Below, one piece after another: positions 30,298-36,480 of a stretch of 38,721 bases of DNA. Under the pieces are notes generated by a model, which was given only the letters and a program-made list of their open reading frames with translations, had not been told where the DNA came from and searched no databases. The stretch's first letter is position 1; every line of letters begins with the position of its first letter. Where the stretch lies: positions 1-38,721 of IMG/VR virus record IMGVR_UViG_3300030085_001600. One strand, given 5' to 3'. Both the position numbers and the translations under genes were made by a program. This DNA comes from a virus.

Positions 30298-30420
30298 ATG
30301 GCAGTAAAAAACTTTATATTTAAGGGTAATGGTAGAAAAAAACGCCCAGGGGTACATTCAAAAAACGCTAGTAAAAGTCAAACTAAATTTAAAAAAAAAT
30401 ATCGTGGACAAGGTAGATAA
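30298..30420 (+). CDS. Very small basic protein of the KKYRGQGR type
   Basis: A 40-aa ORF from ATG 30298 to TAA 30418-30420. It is Lys/Arg-rich (GNGRKKRPGVHSKNASKSQT) and ends KKKYRGQGR. Small proteins with a GVH-K-...-KY-RGQGR pattern recur in Bacteroidota phages. It overlaps the DUF3310 gene. Its charge suggests nucleic-acid or ribosome contact, unproven. Confidence 0.6.
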   Translation: MAVKNFIFKGNGRKKRPGVHSKNASKSQTKFKKKYRGQGR

Positions 30421-30727
30421 AAAACACAACAAGTATTATTATGAATTTGATAGAAATTTAGATAATGCAAAACAAAGTAATACAAACCAGTATAATGGTA
30501 AAACAAGAACAGGTGGTTTACAAAGTGACCATAGAATACCAAAATATTATAAAGGTAAAGAAGGTTATGAAGCTAGAAAAGTATGTGATAATTTTGATTT
30601 GTCTTATCATTGCGGTACAGCTGTAACATACATTTTGCGAGCTTATAAAAAACATGATACACCAATTAATTGTATTGAAAAAGCTATAGCTCACTTAGAG
30701 TTTGAATTAGAAAAACTAAAACAATGA
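30404..30727 (+). CDS. DUF3310-domain protein
   Basis: I prefer the GTG at 30404 (107 aa) because the ATG at 30329 would overlap the 40-aa gene by 92 nt. The conserved part matches DUF3310: HRIPKYYKGKEGYEARKVCD, then SYHCGTAVTYILRAYKKHDT and a final CIEKAIAHLEFELEKL helix. The domain is common in phages, sometimes annotated as nucleotide kinase, and is probably a nucleotide-metabolism or MazG-like accessory. Its stop overlaps the next ATG (ATGA). Confidence 0.7.
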   Translation: MDKVDKKHNKYYYEFDRNLDNAKQSNTNQYNGKTRTGGLQSDHRIPKYYKGKEGYEARKVCDNFDLSYHCGTAVTYILRAYKKHDTPINCIEKAIAHLEFELEKLKQ

Positions 30728-30825
30728 TAGCAATAATAACATTTGTAACAGGATTTGTGTCAGGTATGTATGTATCTACACAAATAGAAAAAGAAATAGA
30801 TAAAAATATAAATAACAATGATTAG
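30724..30825 (+). CDS. 33-aa membrane peptide
   Basis: ATG 30724 to TAG 30823-30825. It has one hydrophobic helix (MIAIITFVTGFVSGMYVSTQ) and an Asn/Lys/Asp-rich polar tail. It overlaps the DUF3310 stop by ATGA and the methyltransferase start by 8 nt, so it is translationally linked to both. The position between two cytosolic-enzyme genes is notable. Function unknown. Confidence 0.5.
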   Translation: MIAIITFVTGFVSGMYVSTQIEKEIDKNINNND

Positions 30826-31636
30826 TTATATAGGTGGTAAAAGTCGTATGGCTAAATGGATAAACCAATATATACCAGAAGACATAGAAAACTATGTTGA
30901 AGTATTTGGAGGAGCATTCTGGGTATATATAAAGAACAACATACATCAATTACCAAATATTAATAAAATCGTTTACAATGACGTAAATAGATATATGGTT
31001 AATTTATTCCAATGTTGTACAGAACCACATTTTTTCTTAAAACATATTATAGAAAGTGGTATTAAATCACAAGACAAAGAATTGTTTTACAAATATCAAG
31101 AAGAAATCAAAAATACTTGTAACCTTGGATTTAGTGATTATTCATTTGATATGGCTATGAAATACGCATACATAGCTACACAGGTCTTTAGTGGTAGTAA
31201 AATCATGAAATCTAAATTTATAGATTTAAAAGGTAAATATACAAGTAAATTTGATACATTTGTCAAAAAATTAAATGACCCAGATATAATGCAAAAACTA
31301 CATGCAATAACTGATTGTACTAATTATGACTATACAGAATGTATAGCAAAGTATGACACGAACAAAACTTTTTTCTATTTAGACCCACCATATTACAAAA
31401 CAGAAAACTATTATAGTAATCATGATTTTGATTCTATGGACCATGAAAATTTGTCTGTGTGGTTAAAAAATATACATGGTAAATTTGCACTATCATATTA
31501 TTATTTTGAAGGTTTAGAAGAAATGTACCCACAAAAAGATTTTAAATGGGTTGCAAAAGAATTTACCAAAGCTGCAGGTGCAACTAAAGGTAAAAAACAA
31601 AACAAAGGTGAAGAACTCTTAATAATGAACTACTAA
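30818..31636 (+). CDS. D12-class N6-adenine DNA methyltransferase
   Basis: A 272-aa protein of the Dam/D12 class. Motif X-like MISYIGGKSRM (1-11), motif I VEVFGGAFW (27-35), VYNDVN (52-57) and the catalytic motif IV FYLDPPYYKTENYY (186-199) with D189-P-P-Y. It transfers a methyl group from SAM to adenine N6, which may protect phage DNA from host restriction. No cognate endonuclease is nearby, so it looks like an orphan enzyme. It overlaps both flanking tiny membrane-peptide genes. Confidence 0.85.
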   Translation: MISYIGGKSRMAKWINQYIPEDIENYVEVFGGAFWVYIKNNIHQLPNINKIVYNDVNRYMVNLFQCCTEPHFFLKHIIESGIKSQDKELFYKYQEEIKNTCNLGFSDYSFDMAMKYAYIATQVFSGSKIMKSKFIDLKGKYTSKFDTFVKKLNDPDIMQKLHAITDCTNYDYTECIAKYDTNKTFFYLDPPYYKTENYYSNHDFDSMDHENLSVWLKNIHGKFALSYYYFEGLEEMYPQKDFKWVAKEFTKAAGATKGKKQNKGEELLIMNY

Positions 31637-31728
31637 TGACTGAAGTATTTTACGTATTTTGTGCAATTGGATTTATCATGATTGGATTTGCCTGGGGTTT
31701 TGATGAAGGAAGAAAAGAAAATAAATAA
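31636..31728 (+). CDS. 30-aa membrane peptide
   Basis: ATG 31636 shares its A with the TAA of the methyltransferase (TAATG). The peptide begins MTEVFYVFCAIGFIMIGFAW, one hydrophobic helix, followed by GFDEGRKENK. It is the second tiny membrane peptide next to the methyltransferase. Support comes from the exact coupling and the hydrophobic pattern. Confidence 0.5.
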   Translation: MTEVFYVFCAIGFIMIGFAWGFDEGRKENK

Positions 31729-31738
31729 GTTGTTTGTC

Positions 31739-31817
31739 AACAGGCGGGGTTAGTAATATTTAATAATAACACTGCTGTTATACTTTGGGGTAATTACATT
31801 TCCTCGCCTGTTTTTTT
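31739..31817 (+). ncRNA. Three-helix RNA element with U7 end
   Basis: AACAGGCGGGG (31739-31749) pairs with CCTCGCCTGTT (31802-31812), 11 bp with one G-U pair. Inside are GTAAT (31753-31757)/ATTAC (31793-31797) and a hairpin ATAACA (31766-31771)/TGTTAT (31776-31781) with loop CTGC. A run of seven T follows at 31811-31817. This is a long, coaxial rod ending like a terminator. It could be an intrinsic terminator with a regulatory aptamer-like loop or a small RNA. It lies immediately upstream of the 109-aa gene. Confidence 0.5.
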
Positions 31818-31821
31818 AATT

Positions 31822-32151
31822 ATGGATAATATACAATTAGGAGAAATAGTGTTTTGTGATATTACGTACCAATGGCAACGTAAATTTAGAAACAGAACAA
31901 AAACTGAAACAAAAACATTGTACAATGTAGTATTTGGAATTGAGTACGATGATACATACCCACATTTAGATTATATAACACATAAAAGAGATATACATAA
32001 AATAAACCCTAAAAAACCTCTAGAACAAGATGTTGTGGTTATTGGTTTAAAGATACATGCTCGTGTTGGATTTAAAAATAGAACAAAAGAATACACTGAA
32101 GTTCAACGTAATGAACAAATTAGAGATAACATAACTGGAGCTTATATCTAA
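31822..32151 (+). CDS. Basic protein, last rightward gene, unknown
   Basis: A 109-aa protein starting MDNIQLGEIVFCDITYQWQR, a beta-rich N-terminal half and a basic C-terminal half (RVGFKNRTKEYTEVQRNEQIR). It begins 4 nt after the U tract of the structured element, so its mRNA start or read-through must be resolved at that element. Its stop overlaps the stop of the convergent phosphoesterase gene. No family recognised. Confidence 0.5.
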   Translation: MDNIQLGEIVFCDITYQWQRKFRNRTKTETKTLYNVVFGIEYDDTYPHLDYITHKRDIHKINPKKPLEQDVVVIGLKIHARVGFKNRTKEYTEVQRNEQIRDNITGAYI

Positions 32152-33431
32152 TTAATTTCTACATTATAATTAAGTATACCTTGTAAACCGTTTATTCTAT
32201 GGTAAAGAAAAGCTTGCGCTTTCTTAATATTACCTATGTAACCTTTACTATCGTGCCAATAGTCTGTAGCAGACATAGACGATAGATTACGAACTGTAAT
32301 GCCTTGCAGTTCTTCAATTGCTTGTAGTTTTGTGGACTTGTTAGTGTGTAAATGACCTCTATGTACTTCAACATAGTCTACATCACTCCAAGCGTTTTTA
32401 TATCGTTGTGATATAATACCTGGTAAATCGTTTGTTTTAGGCCCATCACCATGGTCTGATACAACCATATTTTTACCATATACTAACATTTTCATTAAAC
32501 TATCACCATTGTCTACTTTAACATCTTTATGATTTTCAAAATACAGTTCTAATGTATCACCTAAATGCATCATAGATTCTCTATCATGATTACCTGGTAT
32601 AATCATAACATGTACAGGGGCTACTTCTGCTAAATAGTTTATAACTTTTATTAATAACTTCCTACCTGCTCTATACATGTCTATATGATAGTCACTATTA
32701 AACTGTGGTGTACCTTTTGTAGTAGCTGGTATAGGCCAGTCACCATCTGCATTTAAAAAGTCATGACCCGCAATAAACAATATTTTATCTATATAATAAC
32801 CCTGTGCTCTATATAATAAGTGTTCTACTGCATTTACTAATCTTTCTTCAGCGATTTTTAAATCGTATTTGTCACCTTTAATACCTATTTTACCTAAATG
32901 TAAATCAAACGCAGATATTTCTAATAGATATTTATCTTTTTTATCATTTCTATTCCTTTCTTTTTTTGCCACTAAAGGTGATATATCTGATAAATCTTCT
33001 TTAATTTGTTCTTTAATTAACTTTACATTGAACTCTTCTTGTACAGGTTTAAGAAACGCTTTACTTCTATACATAGTAATAGTAACAGGATTACGTTCTT
33101 TGTCAAAACCTGTTACCTCATAAGTACCTATATCATATTTCTCTACATACCATTTATCCAAATCAACTTTACATTGTATAAGTAAATCTTCTAAAGATTT
33201 TACACGTGTACAGTTTTCTGCTGTAGCTATAGCTTGTTGTTTTGATTCTTGGAAATTATATACCTCTTTTTCTTTCGGCATATTATCAGGATTCTTTTCT
33301 CTTATTCTTCTCGCTATAGCTCTTATTTGTTCGTAATTAGTCCCAAATTTTTTTGCAGTATCTGCATATTTACTAGTCAAAAGATGAGGATTGTCTGTGA
33401 GATATTTCTTTATTTTATCAACTAAATTCAT
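32148..33431 (-). CDS. Metallophosphoesterase with N-terminal HTH-like segment
   Basis: A 427-aa protein of the calcineurin-like superfamily. Ligands by motif: D176-x-H178 (AFDLHLGK), H223-D224 (AGHDFLN, where GDxxD is usual), N281-H282-D283 (IPGNHDRES), H327 (VSDHGD) and H360-x-H362 (RGHLHTN). Residues 1-45 form an HTH-like helical segment (TAKKFGTNYEQIRAIARRIR). The family is frequent in phages, and nuclease or nucleotide phosphatase activity is plausible. It is the last leftward gene of the right block, with a stop codon overlapping the convergent gene. Confidence 0.8.
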   Translation of the reverse strand: MNLVDKIKKYLTDNPHLLTSKYADTAKKFGTNYEQIRAIARRIREKNPDNMPKEKEVYNFQESKQQAIATAENCTRVKSLEDLLIQCKVDLDKWYVEKYDIGTYEVTGFDKERNPVTITMYRSKAFLKPVQEEFNVKLIKEQIKEDLSDISPLVAKKERNRNDKKDKYLLEISAFDLHLGKIGIKGDKYDLKIAEERLVNAVEHLLYRAQGYYIDKILFIAGHDFLNADGDWPIPATTKGTPQFNSDYHIDMYRAGRKLLIKVINYLAEVAPVHVMIIPGNHDRESMMHLGDTLELYFENHKDVKVDNGDSLMKMLVYGKNMVVSDHGDGPKTNDLPGIISQRYKNAWSDVDYVEVHRGHLHTNKSTKLQAIEELQGITVRNLSSMSATDYWHDSKGYIGNIKKAQAFLYHRINGLQGILNYNVEIN

Positions 33432-33501
33432 AAATTTATAGGTTTTTGTTATATGTCTATAAAATTATTTTTTAAATGACTGAAAAAGAAATGATTAAAA
33501 A

Positions 33502-33525
33502 AAAGTTATTAACAAAGTTATTAAC
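33502..33525. repeat. Two tandem copies of a 12-bp repeat with quasi-palindromic core
   Basis: AAAGTTATTAAC occurs twice in tandem (33502-33513 and 33514-33525). Each contains the quasi-palindrome GTTATTAAC. The 12-bp period is close to a helical turn. It overlaps the TAACTTTG promoter core (minus strand, 33513-33520) and the last codons of the 180-aa gene. This looks like an operator for the phosphoesterase promoter. Confidence 0.55.
33513..33520 (-). promoter_or_regulatory. Candidate -7 promoter core for the phosphoesterase gene
   Basis: The minus strand reads TAACTTTG within the tandem 12-bp repeat, about 82 nt upstream of the ATG at 33431. A bound regulator would block it. No clear TTG at -33. 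Confidence 0.35.
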
Positions 33526-34063
33526 GTGTAGTTGTATATGTTACAGCAAACTGGTCTTCTGTTCTTATTATAAAATATACAGTTTTGTTTACATTGTTAA
33601 ACACACTAATTTCTGTTGTACTCCTTGCATTTTCTATTTGTGATTTTAAAGACACAGTCCCAGCAGCTGCTACTGTAGCTCTAAACAATGGTGCAATTAA
33701 TGCATCTACAACTACAGTGTCACCAGCAAAAGTTATTGATTCTGGATTTGTATGTGTCCATCCGAACTCTACCACAGCATTACCACTGCTCATATTGTAC
33801 ATTATAACATCTATCAAAGATTGATTTTGATTAATTGATGTTAGTGTTTGTACAGTACTTGACGTGGGTGTAATTAAGGATTCTACAAAATTATTGTTAT
33901 TTGAAACAGAAATGACCTCTGACTTTTGTTTGTCAGTGGCCATCTGTCTATTTCGTTGTGTGACGTTAGTTACTACGTTACCAGTTTGTCTAGGTTCGTA
34001 GGTTTTTGTTTTATCTACGTTAACTAACTTTTTATACCTATCCTTGTCTTTAATTAAAGGCAT
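33521..34063 (-). CDS. Beta-rich putative virion protein
   Basis: A 180-aa protein. Residues 1-55 are basic and polar (MPLIKDKDRYKKLVNVDKTK) and likely extended, like an attachment arm; the rest is beta-rich and Ser/Thr/Asn-rich (NAVVEFGWTHTNPESITFAG; NNVNKTVYFIIRTEDQFA). It follows the 142- and 129-aa genes and shares their composition. Possible fibre, decoration or baseplate component; no family recognised. Confidence 0.5.
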   Translation of the reverse strand: MPLIKDKDRYKKLVNVDKTKTYEPRQTGNVVTNVTQRNRQMATDKQKSEVISVSNNNNFVESLITPTSSTVQTLTSINQNQSLIDVIMYNMSSGNAVVEFGWTHTNPESITFAGDTVVVDALIAPLFRATVAAAGTVSLKSQIENARSTTEISVFNNVNKTVYFIIRTEDQFAVTYTTTR

Positions 34064-34071
34064 ACTATGTA

Positions 34072-34500
34072 TTAGTCGTCAGAACTTATACCTGTATCTG
34101 GACCATCACATATAAGGTATTGTACTTTTTGTGCAGCTGTTGTAGCAGCAAGGTCTAAATTTGCAGAACCATCTCCAGCTCCATCAACATGTATAGGTGA
34201 AAAGAAACATTCACCTGGTTTTAAATCTGCTATAACATCTCCATCTGGTTTAACTGCAACAGGATAATCTGTATCTACGTTTTTAATAAATGTATATATT
34301 AAGTCTTTATTGTGACTAGCTAAATTAATTGTAGTATCACTTGTACCATTTGTTAATATTTCTCCTGTAGATATTAAAGCTGAATCTACAGTAGTGCTTG
34401 CCGTCGTAAAACTAGGTGAAAATGTAAATACTGTATTTCCATCTGAATCAACTAATGATAAACTAGCTGAAACTGTTACTGATAATGATTGTGTTGCCAT
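34072..34500 (-). CDS. Small beta-sandwich virion protein
   Basis: A 142-aa protein, beta-rich with little charge, starting MATQSLSVTVSASLSLVDSD. The segment LIYTFIKNVDTDYPVAVKPD followed by ADLKPGECFFSPI aligns by eye with the 129-aa neighbour (VIYVKNLDDTNFVKIYDG...GILRPGEFLCTII), so the two look like diverged duplicates. A repeat unit in a tail or head fibre is the likely context. It is 15 nt from the neighbour. Confidence 0.5.
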   Translation of the reverse strand: MATQSLSVTVSASLSLVDSDGNTVFTFSPSFTTASTTVDSALISTGEILTNGTSDTTINLASHNKDLIYTFIKNVDTDYPVAVKPDGDVIADLKPGECFFSPIHVDGAGDGSANLDLAATTAAQKVQYLICDGPDTGISSDD

Positions 34501-34515
34501 ATTTAAATATTTTTA

Positions 34516-34905
34516 TTATGCGTTTGCGTCTATTTCTACTGCAGCATATTCAATTGTTACTGTAGCTGTATCTGCTTTTGCTGTTGTTGTTCCTGTTCCT
34601 CTTATAATTGTACATAAAAATTCACCTGGTCTTAATATACCAATTAAATCATTAGCACTTGAAGCTCCGTCATATATTTTTACAAAATTAGTATCATCTA
34701 AATTTTTAACATATATTACCCTACCACTACCTGGGGCTGCCATTACTGTTGAGTCACCATCATGAGCTACATCTATTCTACCTGTAGCTATTTGGTCTAC
34801 ACCTGTAATATTTAATGTATATGAACCACTCTGTGACTGACTGTATCCAGTAGATGAGTTGGCTGTCATATTTATATTTGCGTTAAATGTATAATTTTTA
34901 GGCAT
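34516..34905 (-). CDS. Small beta-sandwich virion protein, paralog of neighbour
   Basis: A 129-aa protein starting MPKNYTFNANINMTANSSTG. It shares the KN-D-...-L-PGE-F core with the 142-aa protein and, more weakly, with the 153-aa protein at 2967-3428. The promoter core at 34921-34928 lies 16 nt upstream of its ATG, giving an almost leaderless transcript, so this gene may head a unit with the 142- and 180-aa genes. Confidence 0.5.
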   Translation of the reverse strand: MPKNYTFNANINMTANSSTGYSQSQSGSYTLNITGVDQIATGRIDVAHDGDSTVMAAPGSGRVIYVKNLDDTNFVKIYDGASSANDLIGILRPGEFLCTIIRGTGTTTAKADTATVTIEYAAVEIDANA

Positions 34906-34920
34906 TTTTTTAATTTTTTA

Positions 34921-34928
34921 CAAAGTTA
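34921..34928 (-). promoter_or_regulatory. Candidate -7 promoter core
   Basis: The minus strand reads TAACTTTG, 16 nt upstream of the ATG at 34905, overlapping the stop codon of the 88-aa gene. Same core as 33513-33520. A -33 TTG is not evident. Confidence 0.35.
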
Positions 34929-35192
34929 AGAATTTTTATTATTATATATACTATCTTTTATTTTTTTTATATCTGCACACTTCTCGTATTCTTCAGTAGT
35001 TATAAAGTGATTTATTATATCATCATATATTTCTTCTTTAATTTCATCATTCTTAGAATATGGTATAAATGGTAATGCACAACCATTATAATCCAACAAA
35101 TCATCTACAACTAATCTTCCCATAATAATATAATATGCATTTTTATACATGTCATTAAAAATTACACCCTTTTGATTTGTCTTTTTTTTCAT
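34926..35192 (-). CDS. Small conserved-looking protein, unknown
   Basis: An 88-aa protein starting MKKKTNQKGVIFNDMYKNAY, mixed alpha/beta, with a C-terminal helical acidic segment (EEIYDDIINHFITTEEYEKC) and a terminal Cys/Asp helix (CADIKKIKDSIYNN). Small proteins with a Y-x-x-C-A-[DE]-[IL]-K-K end are frequent beside phage lysis genes. It lies 13 nt from the M15 gene. Function unknown. Confidence 0.45.
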   Translation of the reverse strand: MKKKTNQKGVIFNDMYKNAYYIIMGRLVVDDLLDYNGCALPFIPYSKNDEIKEEIYDDIINHFITTEEYEKCADIKKIKDSIYNNKNS

Positions 35193-35205
35193 GTATAAAA
35201 TTATT

Positions 35206-35700
35206 TTATTTATTTTTTAAATAATCCTCTATATCTTTAATATACTTAGTTCTACCATTTTTTTTGATAGCAATTACTTCTTGTTTTCTATTTGGTCTAT
35301 GTGATACCCAGCTAATATGTACCCAGTTAGGGTTACCATCAGGATACTCACCACCAAACTCCCATACCATTTGGTCAAATTCTAGATTATCTTTTATATA
35401 ATGATACATTTCTGCGTTTGTTTTATGTCCAAACGTGTCATCTATATCTATAGCTTGACCTTTCATGTGTTGTGAATGTTTACTACCGCCTATAGCTGTA
35501 TTTACAGGTTCCCCCCTAAAAAAACTATTTACTTTTATAGGTCCACCAACCCACTTACGTAATGGTTCAAACAGATTTTCTGCTACTTCTGCCATACATT
35601 TTAATTGTTTAGGATTCGGTGTATTGTCTAAATTTAATCTTTCACCAGTTCTACTGTACGTAGCCTCGTGATATGTTATGTGGTCGCTTATTTTTGCCAT
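35206..35700 (-). CDS. M15-family peptidoglycan endopeptidase (endolysin)
   Basis: A 164-aa protein with the M15 (VanY/L-alanyl-D-Glu-like) motifs. The zinc ligands are H78 and D85 in SKHSQHMKGQAIDID, plus H128 in NWVHISW; E114 (VWEFGG) is the likely catalytic base. There is no signal peptide, so release of the enzyme needs the holin two genes upstream. It would cut peptide cross-links in host peptidoglycan at lysis. It overlaps the DUF6321-like gene by 1 nt. Confidence 0.85.
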   Translation of the reverse strand: MAKISDHITYHEATYSRTGERLNLDNTPNPKQLKCMAEVAENLFEPLRKWVGGPIKVNSFFRGEPVNTAIGGSKHSQHMKGQAIDIDDTFGHKTNAEMYHYIKDNLEFDQMVWEFGGEYPDGNPNWVHISWVSHRPNRKQEVIAIKKNGRTKYIKDIEDYLKNK

Positions 35701-36035
35701 TAGTCTAGTTGTGGTCTCATTGATGAATAATTATTTTTTCTAGGCATTGCACATCCATGTGCACAATTCCATTTTCTTAATGCTTTATTAATTCTTGAAT
35801 TAGGGTCTCTAGCTGTTTTTGCAGATGTTAATCTTTTTTTCATACCCTTCATACGTGCACAAAAAGATTTTCTACGTTTTGCAGCTTTAGAACCTTTTTT
35901 TAGTTTAGAAGGTTTAGTTGTTACAGGTGCTTTTATATTTTGTCCTTTAGCTCTTAATGATGCACGACCTTTTGCGTTCAAACCACCTGAAGGATTTTTA
36001 CCTTCTTTTCTTTGCCAAGCTGGTGTTTTTGCCAT
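35700..36035 (-). CDS. DUF6321-like small basic protein ending in QLD
   Basis: A 111-aa, highly basic protein starting MAKTPAWQRKEGKNPSGGLN and containing RRKSFCARMKGMKK and ALRKWNCAHGCA, the pattern of DUF6321 proteins found across marine phages and giant viruses. The Cys residues and Lys/Arg content suggest nucleic-acid or metal binding; function is unknown. It ends in NNYSSMRPQLD, the fourth protein with a Q-[HL]-D end. It lies between holin and endolysin. Confidence 0.7.
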   Translation of the reverse strand: MAKTPAWQRKEGKNPSGGLNAKGRASLRAKGQNIKAPVTTKPSKLKKGSKAAKRRKSFCARMKGMKKRLTSAKTARDPNSRINKALRKWNCAHGCAMPRKNNYSSMRPQLD

Positions 36036-36038
36036 AAT

Positions 36039-36464
36039 TTATTTTTTTACAGGTTCACTTTTCTTACTACTACCACCAAAGAAAAAGTCTATTATCGTAT
36101 TAACTTTAGATGACATAGCACCAAAAATTGTAGATATAAAACTTATTTCAAACTCACCTAAGTCTATTGATTTAGTTACAAAATAACTAAACATTACAAA
36201 TGTAATACCAAAGTATGCTACCGTAAACAATGTTGCAAGAATTTTTTGTATCATTGCATCATCTTTATACATATCACGTGCAGACTTTCTATCTTCTACT
36301 TCTTTAGCAAAAGCATCTTTTTCTGCTTCTAATAGTACTTTCTGTATAGCTAACTTAGCTGCGTCTTTTTCTTCCTGTGTAGTTATTACCTCGTCTAATA
36401 CGTTACCGACAGAATTAATTATCTTGTCAGCACTCCCTGTAAATATTTTTGTAAAGATACTCAT
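36039..36464 (-). CDS. Holin-like protein (3TM GTA-type)
   Basis: A 141-aa protein with an amphipathic N-terminal half (VLDEVITTQEEKDAAKLAIQ; EDRKSARDMYKDDAMIQKIL) followed by two hydrophobic segments (about 72-95, and 101-125 around the ISFISTIFGAMSSKV end), and a Lys-rich tail. The R-K-S-A-R-x-M-Y-K-D motif before the first helix is a hallmark of the phage holin 3TM family. It sits beside DUF6321 and M15 endolysin genes, a common lysis arrangement. Membrane topology is inferred. Confidence 0.7.
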   Translation of the reverse strand: MSIFTKIFTGSADKIINSVGNVLDEVITTQEEKDAAKLAIQKVLLEAEKDAFAKEVEDRKSARDMYKDDAMIQKILATLFTVAYFGITFVMFSYFVTKSIDLGEFEISFISTIFGAMSSKVNTIIDFFFGGSSKKSEPVKK

Positions 36465-36480
36465 AATTTTTTAATTTTTA

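Noticed and set aside
30329-30403. ATG start for the DUF3310 protein at 30329
   Set aside because: It would add 25 low-complexity residues overlapping the 40-aa basic gene, whose sequence pattern is recognised; the GTG at 30404 fits better, though not proven.
33479-33560. Short plus-strand frame beginning MTEKEMIKKK
   Set aside because: It runs antisense through the 180-aa gene and over the tandem repeat; after about 15 codons it has shadow-like composition.
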